Shown here: piece after piece, positions 1-13,500 of the stretch
Layout of the letters: every line of letters begins with the position of its first letter
How positions within the stretch are numbered: the stretch's first letter is position 1
Assembly: GCA_963854835.1 (NCBI GenBank)
Contig: OY978525.1
Coordinates: forward strand, 22,520,253 to 22,584,252
Reading direction: 5' to 3'
Source: Megamerina dolium
Taxonomy: Eukaryota > Arthropoda > Insecta > Diptera > Megamerinidae
DNA: 64,000 nt
Position numbers and translations under genes: made by a program
The notes under the pieces: model-generated
Seen by the model: only the letters and a program-made list of their open reading frames with translations
The model's database searches: none
What the model was told of the DNA's origin: nothing

Positions 1-289
1 TTGTACTTTATACTCGTACATATGTAAAAACTTGAGCGTTTAATTTTTGCTTACATCTGTATAGTACAAAAGAACTTAGCATTTAGTAAATGTCAGCGAC
101 AACAATAATGGCTATAACAGAAACGAAATTTAAAATTTATTTTTAAAATATGCGCATACTTATGAATGAAATGATAAAGAAAGTGTAGTGCATGCTAATA
201 CGAGTTTTTAGTATTAGATAGTATTTAGTAAAGAGGCATAGTCAGAGGCATATATATAAGTATTAGTAGGGACATAAATACGGTTCGTG

Positions 290-560
290 CTTGCATGCTA
301 CAGTCAACAAATGTCCGGTAGGGTGTTTGACCGCCCCAAGTCCCAAGTATTTTTTAATAAATCTACCCATGGACTTTTGCGACACATTCATCTCCCGGGT
401 CATAATTTTTTGTGATGTTTTCGGAGGGGATTTCCCTGAATTGAATGATTTTACATCTTTAATGAATTGCTGCGTTCGAACTGTGCGTGGACGACCCAAT
501 CGGTGACCGTCTTTAACATCTTCCGTCGCCTCAGAGAGTTTTACGCATCGCTGTCGTTAT
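290..560 (-). pseudogene. Tc1/mariner-type transposase N-terminal relic
   Basis: Reading the minus strand gives about 80 residues with the layout of the paired helix-turn-helix DNA-binding region of IS630/Tc1/mariner transposases: a GRPRT linker, then a basic helix (QQFIKDVKSF), then REMNVSQKSMGRFIKKYLGL, which matches the second helix-turn-helix and the recognition-helix boundary. The open frame also continues upstream of the first ATG (codons for EDVKDGHRLGRPRT). No catalytic D/E residues follow, so only the DNA-binding end remains. No terminal inverted repeat was recognised nearby. The family call rests on the pattern of these insect repeats and is not backed by an alignment; the exact subfamily is unknown. 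Confidence 0.55.
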
Positions 561-3500
561 GTGACCACTCTGAAAGCTGAAACAGTGTATTATTCCCCAT
601 ACACACTAACGATTTAGAAATTATAATTCAAATCCTATGTGGTAATAAAGGGGTATATATAAATTTTTTCTATTGGAATAGATCTGTTCATAGAAAACTT
701 GTCGTTGTTATATGTATATACATATGTATATGTGTTTGTATATTTTATATATGCCAATGTAAATAATATTCCAAAAAACAATCAGAAATATGTTATGTTG
801 GTGAATTGTTGCCATCGTAAAATATTTCCCACCTACAAACCTAGATTCATCCCTACACACATATACGCGTAGATTCATGTTATATAGTACATACATATGT
901 TACAACGATGTGTTCTAGTAATATATACCATGACTTCTTTTGAATTTCTAACGATTGTATTGTCATCAAAGTCAATTGGACAAAATGAAGGTAAATTGCA
1001 AAAGAATGTGAAATAAAGCATAAAAATTGGAATTTCCAATTTTTCACCAACACCCACCATCAAGTGCATACAAATACATTTCAACTATGTCCATAAGGTT
1101 TTGAGCTTGATTGTTACACCTTCTAAAACAGAAGCAATAGCATCAGCAGCAGCAATCGCATAGCATAGCTCTCATAAGTGTGCCCTTACTATGTAGTGTA
1201 TGTATAAAGTTGTATGCGTGCATATACGAAGGAGTACTGACAGTGGTATATGCTCAATCGCACATAGATCTATGAAGCTTTTTTGATCAATTTGTTGCAA
1301 TTTCTAGCACAACTTATTATATTTTTATTTTATTTTTTCCCATCGATTCTTCAATTCTTTACTACAGCCTTCTATTATTCCTCTATTAACATAGATACTT
1401 GAGCGTGCATATTAAAATTGACACCATTGCATCAATATCATTATGCAATGAAGTAGGTAGAAAGTGTAGCAGAGATAATGTACCAGCATTTTCAACATCA
1501 TTCTATGTATTTAGTTCGCCACGTTACGTGGGACTCCATGATAAGTGCAAATTAGTTAGATATTCGAATTGCAAATATTTGCATTTATATATAGAATCAT
1601 ATCCTAAAGTATTTGCATGCATCAAATCGAAATTCATTATATTAATTTATTTTATTTTTTAATACTTCTTGTTTTTAATTAATACGAGTACATTTCTAAT
1701 AGATGGTCCACTAACGGAGTGTACATTTAAGATGATGGATATTTATTTCAAATGGCAAGTTAATTTTACAAATATTATTTTCATGGCAATACTAAAATGT
1801 ATTTCAATATTGGCATAAAGTTACATAACAAGTATTGGGTGTGAAATATAGGTGAAGGTGCTCAGAATTAAAATATTTTACTAACTTGCGTTGCCGTCTC
1901 GTTAAGATGACTGAGAATTTTAAGTGATAGGTTAAATATGTATCACTTCATTCTTCTCTTTTCGTATCAATTTATTTTCTTTTGTGTAATTTTCATATGT
2001 TCATCCATTCGTTGTAGGACACAATATGCTTGAAAGCCAGATGGCATTCGGTGTTCGCTTTCATTGCCTACTACCTATTGATCCGCTTAACTATTGGTCT
2101 ATTACAGTCGCCTATCGAATCCTTTTGAAGCAGCACTCTGGAAACAGAATCGCGTCGCATAGAACTAATGGTAAACGAGGGCAAAACGGAGTAGCTAGTG
2201 TCAACAAAAAAAAAGAGTCCCGGTGACTTGGACAACACCTCACTTTTGAGACGAAAACCACACTCAACTAAAGCCTGTGTTGGATTGCTACCCATACAAT
2301 GTAAATAAATTGGAAATGTCCAATTTATGGACCTCATGAAAAACAGCTAAAATAATCCAACTTTCACTTTTTTGAAGCCCTTAGAAGTGTTTAAAATTAT
2401 TGCCTTTGGAGTATTTTTATATACTCAGAGTACATAAAAATCCAATAGCAATTTAAAGGTATATTCGAAATTAGATGGGTCTACGATGAACCACTAAGTT
2501 TTAATCTTGTGATTTATTTCAATTTAATATTGTACGTACGAGTTACGTACAAACATATACATATGATACATACAAGTTACATACGTATATGTTTGTCTGT
2601 ATCAAATAAACTTAAGTTATGCTGTTCACTGGCTAGAACTGCAATATAAGCAAAATGTACTTGTTTATGCTGAGTTGCAAAATAACCGTAGCCAGTTTGG
2701 GATTAAGAACAGTTTGAAATAAAATTAGTAATTCAGTTTCTAAAAAACACTCAACATGATCGTTTTATTTATCGGAATAAGACAGCGTAATTTACTTGCT
2801 GAACTTATTCAATTTTAAATGATTTCAAGTAAAAGTTCGGACAGTATGTAACACAAACACAAAATTGTGTTGAATTTGTAAAGCCGGGTTATATGTAGAA
2901 GCTGGGAAGTGTATAGAAGTTTAACACATTAGTTGCTTTACATAAATTATTATATAAATTATTATTATAATAATTATTTTGTTTGTAAATTAAAAAAAAT
3001 AGTAAGCACAAAACTCAAGTTAAACGCTTTTAGTACAACATTCAATTTATATGTAATATAGGTGTAAATTTGTTTGCAATTTTCATAGTTACAGTAGTTC
3101 AAGAGTATTTAAATCCAATTTAAGCCGGTACGTTTTTCTTTATTAACGAGTGTGTACTTTACACATTTACCTACTACGCTTTGATTTACTTGAATCACTT
3201 ACAATAACGCACATATAGTATATAATAAGATTTTATTCAAGTTCACCCATATCACTTTACTTTATACCACAATTCCATTGGGCTTTAAATAGGTTAAATA
3301 TGCACTGTTACTTCCATTAAAAAAAATTATTGCAATTTTTCAGTATCAAATGAAATAAGATGTGTAAATGAAAGTTATGCAGACAAGTATAAGAACATTG
3401 AAAAAAAATATGATACAAAAATACTGAATTCCTTTAAGTATTTTTTATGCGATAATAGAAGAGAAGAATAGAACAATCTACTTATCTTGTAAAGTGTTTG

Positions 3501-4845
3501 GATTAAAATGTTATATGAACATATAACGTAATGAGGAAATGGTTACTTGAAAAAGGTGGAATATCAAAGCTTAAATTTTGATATATAACATTTTCTTGCG
3601 ATAAGTTTTATGCTTATTAACGTAGTTAAGATGGTGCAAGCAATATCATATGCATTAAATTTTATTCATTCATTAGTTACTTCATTTCCATTGTAATCAC
3701 TAGATCTGGCGACCAGCATTAGCATATTGGAGCATTATATTTAAATTTGTGAGTGATTGAATAGATCCTATTTTCTTAAGGCACCAAATAGCTACAAGAA
3801 TGCTGGACTAAGTATCATATATTGACTTATAATAGAATTAATCTACCATATATTGAGAACTAAAAAAGTAAGTAAGTAAGTAAAAGTAAGTAAGTAAAAA
3901 TAATACAAAACCATAATGAACATGTTCTTAAATTTTTCCGTCTTTATTGAACTAACATATATGGTAATATAGGGGCGTCATGGTCAAAATTAATGGTCAA
4001 AATTAATTGTCAAAATTAAGTTCCAAATTAAATATTATATATCCAAAATTATTATAAAAAAAAACGACTGAAAATTCGCGAAATGTTTACCTCTTATAAC
4101 AATGTATTAAAAACAATCTTGAAGACCAGAACTACTCTTGAGAGGGAAGATTTGAACAAGTGCCAATAAACTGTAAGGCCTCGTAAAAAATTCGTAAGTT
4201 ATAACGAAATAGGGGTGGAATAAAAGCCGATTTAAGGTCAACGTTCAAACAAATAGAAGGAAAATCGACAAATAAACCATCAGCTGCTCAGGTTGTGTAC
4301 TTTGTTGAAGACGTTCGAATACAATTTATATCAGACAAAGAGATTCACATCGAATAATTCCTTCTCTGAACTACATCATACGCATAATGGAATAGTATGG
4401 GTATGCCCACCGTTGCTCTAGAGAAATCAGCCTGTATAGTGATCAATTATATCACCCGATTACAATATTTTTACCCTTCAAAATTTCCCCTCAAGGTACT
4501 AACACCTTATGTCCACCTGTTAAAGTTGCTTCATAGCAAAATTTATGAAAAATCTCCTGAAAATGAACTTGTTCTAGTAAACAATTGTAAGTCTAAAGAC
4601 AATTATATCACTTGATAATTTGTCAAATCTTCCCTAATGGAGAATCTCGACAACAAAAAAAAAAACCGATTGTACTATTAAAGAAGTGAACTCAAAATTC
4701 TGTTCGGTCTTTTTGAGTTAAATAAAAGAATGCACTTCAGTCAAAAAGGTCCTGCATTCAGTGGCTTGTTGTGGACAGAGCCTAAAGGGGAAAAAGTTTG
4801 TTTAACTAAAAGTCAGGTGATTTCCTCAGAAAGAGAATATTTTTA
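561..4845. other. AT-rich stretch without recognisable gene
   Basis: There is no coding frame with family features on either strand. Short AT tracts, TATATA/TACATA simple sequence and an AAGT(AAGT)n tract near 3,868-3,900 are present. A patch at about 2,020-2,340 has higher GC content than its surroundings and open frames on both strands, which suggests an old insertion, but I could not identify it. Confidence 0.6.
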
Positions 4846-4885
4846 TACCCTGCATAATGCAATACGCATGGTATATGCGGTCGCA
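4846..4885 (-). repeat. End fragment of the ATACCCTGC dispersed repeat
   Basis: The sequence ATACCCTGCATAATGCAATA is the reverse complement of the terminal segment of the long repeats at 7,294-8,630 and 59,436-61,098 (which end CATTATGCAGGGTATA). Only the last roughly 40 bases are present, and they directly abut the mariner relic at 4,880-5,110. Confidence 0.6.
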
Positions 4886-5110
4886 CCAAAAACCGCACCA
4901 ATCTGTTACTCATTGTCGATGGAGAGGTTGGTCGATCTTGGGTTTTTGGGAGACCCAGATGCGATATTTTTGTTTATCAACGTACCCAGTCATATGAAGA
5001 CGAGCCTTATCACTCAGAATAATTTTATTTGAGAAACCTTGATCTTCTTTTAAACTATTTCAATGCTTTGTGCGACCGTGTATCGATCCATATCTGAAAA
5101 TTTGTAGTTC
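4880..5110 (-). pseudogene. Rosa-like mariner transposase relic
   Basis: On the minus strand, codons just below 5,100 read MDRYTVAQSIEIV, which parallels the start (MDRLTIAQRIKIL) of the two better-preserved mariner copies at 26.5 and 58.3 kb. After a large internal deletion the frame resumes with NKIILSDKARLHMTGYVDKQ then KYRIW, matching the first catalytic block of those copies (NKIFFSDEAHFSLGGYVNKQ then NYRIW). The catalytic D of SD(E/K)A is still present. A stop and the deletion make it non-functional. It is an older relative of the same family, not a recent copy, judging by divergence. Confidence 0.65.
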
Positions 5111-5130
5111 TTCTTTGTCAAATGTCAACG

Positions 5131-7290
5131 AATTATAGTTGTATGTGGATACCTGAAAAAATAATGAAAAATTAAAAATGACCATGTTGATATATACTGG
5201 TTATGAGCAGTTGTAGCAAGTACAAACGTTTAGATATTTTAATGTTTTTGTGTAGGCTGATGTGTATAAAAATGAAAAATTAATTTGGTTTTGTTATTGT
5301 TGTGACGCAAAATGTTTACAAACAGATATGTCCATATGTATTACAATATATAATTATGCAATCAGATATCATAAGAAGCGATGGTATATTAGAAATATCA
5401 AATATGTAAATTTATATTAAGGTGGGTTAAATTGATGGAACCAAATTTTGACTACCTGAACAAATTCATAGAGGTCGGTGGTATATTTTTTTTTTTCTAA
5501 AGGCGATTTCTGAGTAGCTATATAGATTTTCAGGTGTTTTAAAAATCAACAAAGATCCCCAGAATTCGCCTCGAGTGGTGATCTCTATTAATGGGATGTC
5601 CCATGCAAAAACCTCAAAACATCTGAAAATTGACAAAATAACCGCATAACTAAACAGAAATCGCTTCTGGAGTGGTGAAATATATGACTGACCTCCATTC
5701 TTTTTTCCTTTTAAACATTTCATTCAAACATACATACTTTCCACCTATCTCCACTACCATACAAAATTACCGAAAAACACCTGAAAACTAACAATAGCTA
5801 CCCACAAGTCGTCTTTAGAGCGGTGAATGTAGGATAATTTTTTCTCCGAACATTTCCCTTAAACATATTTATCCCATAGCTTCATTTTTTAGAAAGCCCG
5901 CCACAAAATTTCATAGAGGCTGTTAAAACGTGTGACTGTCGATAGAAAGAAAAAGAAATCGCTTAATATATCTAACACACATTTTCTTAACAAGCATTGA
6001 TTAAAGCCTAAAAAAGATAAATTCTTATCTAAAACTCCTTTCATAATTCCAAGTAACATATGGATTTTCATTTTACTGACAACTTCTTCGTTTGTATGTG
6101 TATAATCGTGTAATTGATCTTAATTGAAGCGTATTGGCACAATTTATTTGTTTGACAATTATATTTGTCGAATAGCGAAAGCGGTCTTTTTGTCATAATT
6201 TTGGCATTTAATGGTCGGCTCTATATCACCGTACATAAACAGTATACAGTATGGTCCTCAAGTCCACTGCTGATATTTTATATCTGCTCACCAATATCTA
6301 AGGCTTTGATAATTGATCGTTTGTCCCCACACCATTTCATTCTGTTTTCTAATTGCTGATTTTTAAAATTGCTTTGATGATGAAATTTTAAGGGTAATTC
6401 TTCGTAAAAATATAAGAAATTCCGATTCAGTTCTAGCACATTTTTATACCAACATTTTTTTTAATAAGCCCAGCACGTTCTTGTTGAAAGTACCATATTC
6501 AAAATAAATTCAAAAAACATGGCATGTAGCTATCGATTAACCAATTTTAATGTAGAAGAAATTGTAAATTGATTGCCTTTCGAAATGTTTTCAATAAAAC
6601 GTGAGTGGTAGTACCAACCAATGTCCGTACGAATGAACCACTACCACTACTAACTGTATGCAATAATGATGGCGATGAAGACGGCAATGCCAATAATGCG
6701 CTTATACATGTGTAGTTTTGCTTTGAGCTTGTTGTTTACCTTATAGACCCATACATACGAGTGTGTCCACAAGCAAATCTGTTTTCATAAAAGGTACATG
6801 TGAGTATTCGCACTCATATACTCATATGTATCAGACCTAATAACTATCGCTATTATATGCATCATCATCACTTTCAGCATTTTAAATAGATCTCTGGTTG
6901 CATGTGGGATATTATGCGTACTTAAACACATATGTACGAACATGTATACATGGATGTGAATAAGTTTTTTGAATATTTCGTAGTTTTCAGAGCTATTTAC
7001 ATTATATTCGTATGATATCTCAATTTTTCTCCATTCATCGAATATGAATGCTGAATGTTTGTAATAATGAATTTGTTCATTATTACAAACGTCATAACCA
7101 TCATCATCATAATCATCGTTGTTGACATTATGATCGCCGTTATCACGTTGTTCACATAGACGTACAAAAAAACATAAGCTTCAAATGTTTGTAACGTAAG
7201 TGAATTTTCATAAAAACAAAAACAATAATTTTCTCTGTCACAAATTCCATTTCACACAAATGCATCGCTAGCTTCTATGACAATTCAAGA
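5131..7290. other. No recognisable gene; degenerate tandem-like block at 5.4-5.9 kb
   Basis: Nothing coding is recognised. Between about 5,440 and 5,880 a loosely repeated unit of about 160 bases can be seen (recurring phrases of the type ACCTGAAAA followed by a GTGGTGA/GCGGTGAA block), which suggests a decayed tandem or TE-derived sequence. A CATCATCATAATCATCG simple-sequence tract lies near 7,100. Confidence 0.45.
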
Positions 7291-7293
7291 AAA

Positions 7294-8630
7294 AAAAAAT
7301 CTCCTTATAGTCGGCTGGGGCCGACCAAATTATACCCTGCATATGTAGAGATATATATAAAAAGTTTGCTCGTATATCCATCCTTTTCTTCCACTACTTT
7401 GTATAGGACCTACATTAAGAAGCAGGCGTACCTCATCAATTTTGGAGGATCAATTTCTGCCTATAGTACTAAACTACATAGGTTGCAATGGGTTGACCTA
7501 GGCGTATGAATTAGTAAGTTATGGGTGTTTTAATGTTTAAGATAAATCCGAGACTTTGTACGGAAGCTATATAAAAAGTGGGCGTGACGTATGTCTTTCT
7601 GGTATATCTAATTAATTTTTCAATATCAATCCACACCTTAAATTTGGTTGTCCTACGATAAATGGTTTGTAAGTTATGGAGCTTAAAAGTTTTAATTTAA
7701 TCCCCTTGACTTTGTATGGGAGACTCATGAAGGAGTGGGCGTGGTACACTGATATTCTTCCAGATTTTTGCCGACTACAATATTAATTTAAGTGTCAATT
7801 ATGGTTATTTTAGGCAGAAGATTGCCGAAGTTACAGCTGTTTCAATTTAAAATTTGTATGGGGGCTACAATAAACAGTGGGCGTGGTGCGGTGGTTTTTT
7901 GTGAGCCTAGTTACTCGTACAATACTAATTCACACCTTAAATCTCGTTATTCTACGCTGAATAGTTTGCAAGTTATAACCAGTAACATTTTTTTAATTTC
8001 CGCAACTTTGTATGGGAGACCCAAAAAGGAGTAGGCGTGGTACACTGATTTTCTGCCATATTATTTCCGACTATCATGTTAATCTAAGTGTCAATTATGG
8101 TTATTCTGGACAGAAGATTGTAGAAGTTACAGCTGTTTCAATTTAAAAGAAGTACAGACACTTTGTATGAGAGCTACTCTAAAAAGTAGGCGTGGCTCAA
8201 CCACTTTTGGCCAGGTTATATAGTAGTATAATATAAGTCTATGTGCCAAATATTGTTGTCCCAAGTGGTATATTATGTGAGTTATAGCAAGTTAAAGATT
8301 TTGAAAATTTCGAGGTTAGTCGCTTTGAATGCTTGGTGTGGGCGTGGTTATTGGCCGATCATGCCCAATATCAATCCCCTCCGTACTCTTGGATCATAGA
8401 TTACTTATGCCGAATTTCATCGAAATAGCTCAATATTTACTCAAGTTATCGTGCGAACCAGCCAGGTGACAGACAGACGGACGGACGGACATCGTTAAAT
8501 CGAAAATTTAATCGACGCTGATCACGAATATATATCCATGTCTATATCTCCGGAGATTCCTTCAAGTGGACACAAACATCTGACCGAAATGAATATACCA
8601 TGCATATTGCATTATGCAGGGTATAATTAT
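7294..8630 (+). repeat. Noncoding dispersed repeat (ATACCCTGC...GCAGGGTATA), copy 1
   Basis: This block starts at CTCCTTATAGTCGGCTGGGG and ends at GCATTATGCAGGGTATA. A second copy with the same two ends lies at 59,436-61,098. Near its ends ATACCCTGCATA and TATGCAGGGTAT form short inverted repeats. Inside are diverged sub-repeats of roughly 300 bases, each carrying phrases such as TTTGTATGGGAGACCC followed by GTGGGCGTGG. Near the right end is a GACAGACGGACGGACGGACA tract. No transposase or RT frame is present, so this is a non-autonomous or decayed family. It resembles the GTCCGTC-bearing noncoding repeats common in flies, but I cannot assign a named family. Confidence 0.75.
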
Positions 8631-8896
8631 GTGAAATGCCTTTTCAGAATTTGCTAGTTTGATAGGTGAAAAGAGCATTTAGTATACATACAATATACAT
8701 ATATATACAATTCACACTAAAAATGGACAAAATTGTAATTTATTCAATAAGTGCTTTCCGTGGACTTAGAAACTATGTACAAGGACTGGAATTCAAGTAT
8801 TCTATATTTTAGTGCCATGCAATTAAGTTAAAATGTTGATTGGCCTTTAGGAGTATTTTAAAGAGTACAATAATGTAATATGATGAACTCTTTTGT

Positions 8897-8908
8897 TACT
8901 ATGTGCGA
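8897..8908 (+). repeat. 12-bp target-site duplication, left copy
   Basis: TACTATGTGCGA here is repeated exactly at 13,671-13,682, on the two sides of the LINE. This fixes the boundaries of the insertion. Confidence 0.85.
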
Positions 8909-9284
8909 GGCCGGCAAAAATCCTCTTCCAAACCCTCCCCGTGGGTGCCAGCTGGAAATGAGGCCTTGAGGCGGTTAGCTAAGGATTGTTTTGTAGGCTC
9001 GGATGGGCATTCGAGCTTGCAAGCCTTTCATAGGAAAGAGGTTCCTGCACCCCCCCTTTTACCCAATCCCACTTCCCACACACTTTCCCTTCCCCTGGGC
9101 CGGATTAAGGTGTCATACGACCCGTGCCGAGAATCAGCCTGGCTGGGGGCCCAGGTTAAAAAATAGCTCAGCTGCAAACGGAGTATACGGATACCTGGCG
9201 CCCTCCGTATTATTTAGCCTTATCTGTGTATTCGGATCTCTGCACAGATGGACCTCCCTTTTTTTCGATACTCGTGGGATTTTT

Positions 9285-10511
9285 ATGGAATCAGCAAAAA
9301 ACACAAAAACAAAACCAAAAACAAAGGAAATTAAATCGGGAGAGGCAGCGAAAGCCGTGGAGGATAGACCAGGGCCTAGCCATGCGGAGAATCTCCCGAG
9401 ATCAAGTACGAGCGCAAGCTTGCCACTACCAATCAGCAGAACATCGGTTACCAAACCGACGTTCGCGGCTGTACCCAACCACAAAGACCGTCGTACTGCG
9501 ACGAGAATTTTAGAGAGATTACGTGCCATACCAGAGAATGTGAGATCTGATAAACAGAAGGCCTCACTGGTATGGGCCACCGACATCACAAATCGCAGCA
9601 ACATCAAGCGCCAGCGGTCATCTGAAGACACTGCCAAACCAGTTGCTAAAAGAGCCCGCGGCAATGTGGGTCACACTTTTAGCGAAATCCTTCAAGGAGA
9701 CTTGGTAATGGCGGTGGTCGACAGAAACGACGCTGATGGCTTCATCGCCTCATCAAACTGGAGACTGCTAGAATGTAAGCTAGCAGAGAACTTCAATCCT
9801 CTAATGGAAGAGCATCCCGGACCTCCGCCTATTATACGAGAAGCTGGATGGCATCAAGGCAACATCAAACTGATTGCCTGTGCCGATCAACGAACTCTCG
9901 ACCTATACAAAATAGCGACCACCAGAGCTGGAGAAGTATGGCCGGGTGCGCGCCTAGAGGTGATAGAGAGAGACGCTATCCCGAGTAGGCTGCGCACCTC
10001 TGCCTGGATCCCAGCGGAACCTAGTGACCCGGCCATTATTATCAAAAATATAAAGATGTGTAATCCTACCCTCATAACACACAACTGGCGAATAGCCAAG
10101 TTGGATGAGGAGAAGAAAGGAACATACCGTAGGGCGACCATAATCGTCAACCAAGAGTCCCTTGTACTCCTGGCGAAATCCGGTGGGTACATAAACTATT
10201 GTTTTTCGAGGATCAACCTACGAGTATATCGGAAGGATGACTTAGATACACGCGCAGGCGATCAGTCTGTGGCAAAACGGATGGAGACGGAGGAGACGCT
10301 CCCTATCAGCTCCAGGATGCTTGTGCGGCAGGACTCGCGCGACTCGTTCTCCTCAGAATCCGATGCTGCAGGGTATGTGGTTCGGATTTTGCTGGAGGAT
10401 GAGTTGCTGGACTCTGGAGACGAGGAGGTCAACGTCACTATTGTAGAAGCGAAAGTGACCAATAGTGGCGGTGATGCTTCATTGCCTACAGATAAACCTG
10501 CAGAAATCTAA
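9285..10511 (+). CDS. LINE ORF1 protein with DUF4780-like region
   Basis: A 408-residue frame if started at the ATG at 9,285 (MESAKNTKTKPKTK); the frame is open further upstream to 9,003, but that part reads like untranslated leader, so the internal start is preferred. The first 130 residues are basic, Ser/Pro-rich and probably disordered, with KRQRSS and KRARG clusters. From about residue 140 onward it has the pattern I associate with DUF4780 in insect TE ORF1 proteins: GWHQGNIKLIACADQRTLDLY, then GEVWPGARLEV, then WRIAK. ORF1 proteins of this type are presumed to bind the element RNA. No zinc knuckles are present. The last 38 bases overlap the start of ORF2 in another frame. The frame is intact even though ORF2 is not. 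Confidence 0.75.
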   Translation: MESAKNTKTKPKTKEIKSGEAAKAVEDRPGPSHAENLPRSSTSASLPLPISRTSVTKPTFAAVPNHKDRRTATRILERLRAIPENVRSDKQKASLVWATDITNRSNIKRQRSSEDTAKPVAKRARGNVGHTFSEILQGDLVMAVVDRNDADGFIASSNWRLLECKLAENFNPLMEEHPGPPPIIREAGWHQGNIKLIACADQRTLDLYKIATTRAGEVWPGARLEVIERDAIPSRLRTSAWIPAEPSDPAIIIKNIKMCNPTLITHNWRIAKLDEEKKGTYRRATIIVNQESLVLLAKSGGYINYCFSRINLRVYRKDDLDTRAGDQSVAKRMETEETLPISSRMLVRQDSRDSFSSESDAAGYVVRILLEDELLDSGDEEVNVTIVEAKVTNSGGDASLPTDKPAEI

Positions 10512-13500
10512 GGCGGCCTCAGTCGCTCTTATCCTTCGTCTGGAAGCCGACGGAGAAGACTTCGTTCTGCTCCAAGAACCGTGGACAGTTGGCAACACGG
10601 TTTGTGGACTAAGGACACCTGGATATAACCTAATATACAAGCGTAATACAGGTAGACCTAGGGCCTGCATACTCATAAGAAAATCAATAACCTTTCTTTT
10701 ACTCTGTAATTACAGCAATTTAGATACGACGGTGGTATGCGCAGAGAATATAGGTATGCGCTGCTGGTTTGCATCAGCCTACCTCGCGCACGATCACCTG
10801 GAATCACCACCACCAAGCAATCTCAAACATCTAATAGAAGATGCCCAAAAGTCCAGGGCTGGACTAATCAGATAGACGCCACAGTCCACTGTCTCACAAA
10901 AACTCTCAACAAGGCATTCAAGTTGTCCTGTCCGATTCGTAAGAAATGGGGGAAAGGTAAACCCCCATGGTGGAACCAGGAGCTCGACAGTTTGAGAAAA
11001 GACTGTCGCAAGCTCTTCAATTGTGCTAAAAGCTCTCACCTAGAATCAGATTGGGCGGGTTACAAATCGGCCCTCAGAACTTATAAATACAACCTCAGGA
11101 AATGCCAAAGGGAAGCCTGGAAGAGCTTCTGCAGTGATATAGAAGACGCTTCTGAGACTTCTAGACTTAGGAAAATCCTGTCTAAATCACCCCATACTCC
11201 AAGTGTTCTGGTCAAACCAGATGGAACGTGGACCACAACCTCTACTGAAACGCTGCAAACGCTAGTAAATGCACATTTCCCAAACGATCCGTCCAAACGA
11301 ACTGAAACCCCGCTTGATTACAAGTCATTACCGTTAGACTATTCAATAGTTGCATCGGAGAAGATTACTTGGGCGATAAACACGTTCAAGCCTTACAAAT
11401 CCCCTGGACCTGATAGGATAATTCCAGCACAGCTACAACAGGTAGCCAAACTCATTCTTCCATGGCTAAAGCAGATTTTCAATGCCTGCATAAGCCTTGG
11501 CTATATTCCGAAACTCTGGAGACAAGTCAAAGTTGTCTTCATACCTAAGGCTGGAAAGAGCTCCCATACAAGCCCAAAGGACTTTAGACCAATTAGTCTA
11601 TCGTCATTCTTACTCAAAACACTGGAAAGATTATTAGACATCCATCTAAGACACACCATAAACAGCGACATGCTGTCTCCTTCTCAACATGCATACACAA
11701 AGGGAAAGTCCGTTGAAACAGCGCTACATGCGTTAGTTTCAATTGTGGAGAAATCTCTTCATAATAAAGAATTCGTACTAGCGGCTTTCACGGATATTGA
11801 AGGTGCCTTCAACAATGTTCAAACCGGAGCAATCACGGAGGCTCTTGCACGACTCGGGGTGAAGGTAACGCTTAGCAGATGGATAGAACGGCTATTAAAA
11901 GAGAGACTCATTACATCCGAGCTGGGTGGATCTACCATCACGAAACGTGTAAGAAGAGGAACCCCACAAGGTGGAGTACTCTCCCCTGTTCTATGGAACT
12001 TGGTAGTTAATGAACTACTACGGGAAATAGAGAGGAAGGGGTGCGGAGTGATTGCTTATGCCGATGACGTTGTCTTGTTGGTGGCTGGAAAATTTCCGGA
12101 AATACTAACGGACATTATTCAAATCAATCTCAATATGTTATCAAAATGGGCTAAGGATAGGGGATTAAATGCGAACCCACAAAAAACTGAGCTGATTTTG
12201 TTCTCCACAAAACATAAAACACCACCCGTTCCACTCTAGGGGGGATCCCATTAATACTGCGAGAAGAAACCCGTTATCTAGGAATAGTCCTAGACCGAAA
12301 ACTAAACTGGAAGAAAAACATCACCTGTAGGGTTGAGAAAGCCAGCACTGCACTCCATGCCTGTAAAAAAGCAATAGGGAAAAAGTGGGGTATGCAACCG
12401 AAAATTGTTTGCTGGATTTACAAGGCGGTTATCAGGCCAGTCCTCCTGTATGGGGTACTGACCTGGTGGACTGCACTTACTAAGTCCTCCCATGTCAGGC
12501 CCCTTGATAAAATACAAAGAGCGGCTTGTATTTTAATAACAGGAGCACTGAGAACAACTCCAACGTTAGCACTAGAAGTGCTTCTACATCTTACCCCGCT
12601 TGACTTACTTGGTAAGCAGTTGGCGGTCAATTCTGCTTTACGCCTCACGGGCCTGCACCAATGGACATCAAAGTCCTTCGGACATGCTAGTATACTGGAA
12701 AATTTTAATATTATACTCTCATCTTTACTGAGGGCTCTAAGCTCAATGGAAAGTTGGGAGCAGGTGTGTATTCCGAATCATTCCACCCTAATATTTCTTT
12801 TCGCCTGCCGGACCACTGTAGTGTGTTTCAGGCAGAAGTTAAAGCGATTCACAATGCACTAACTTGGATCAAACAGAGCTTTGTCTCCCGCAGAGACATC
12901 TGCATCTTGAGCGACAGCCAAGCTGCAATTAAGGCCCTGGACTCATTTCTCGTGAAATCTAAGACCATTCATAACTGCCGCAAATCTCTTAACGAGATGG
13001 CTGAGCAGCACAATATTCTCCTGTGCTGGGTACCCGGACACAGGGGTATACGAGGAAACTGCATAGCCGACGAGCTTGCAAGACAGGGTACAAACGAGCC
13101 TCTAACCCAGGAGAATTCTCGGTTAGAGATCCCCATAGCCACGTGCAAGCTTAAACTGGAGGATATCACCACCAACGTCTTTCAGAAAAGATGGACAGTT
13201 ACACCCATCTGTAGAACGGCGAAATTGCTGTGGCCTCTACTCAGCAAGAAACGTTCACGTAAACTTGTCGATCTCAATAGGGTAGATATCTCGACCTGTG
13301 TGGGAGTGGTCACTGGTCACTGCCTCATAGGTCCTCACGCTGTGAGATTAGGTCTGGGCAACCTCACTCATGACTTCTACAGAAGCTGCAGGGATGAGGA
13401 GGAACTCGAGACGATCTCACATCTGCTATGCACCTGCCCCGCTTTATGCAAAAATCGTAAAAAATTCCTAGGACACTACCATTTGAGTGACCTAGCCCAA

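Noticed and set aside
2071..2337. Frames on both strands in a GC-richer patch
   Set aside because: No family could be recognised and the frames are short; possibly an old insertion, but I cannot support a gene.
9134..9664. 176-codon frame on the minus strand
   Set aside because: It lies opposite LINE ORF1 and has no family features.
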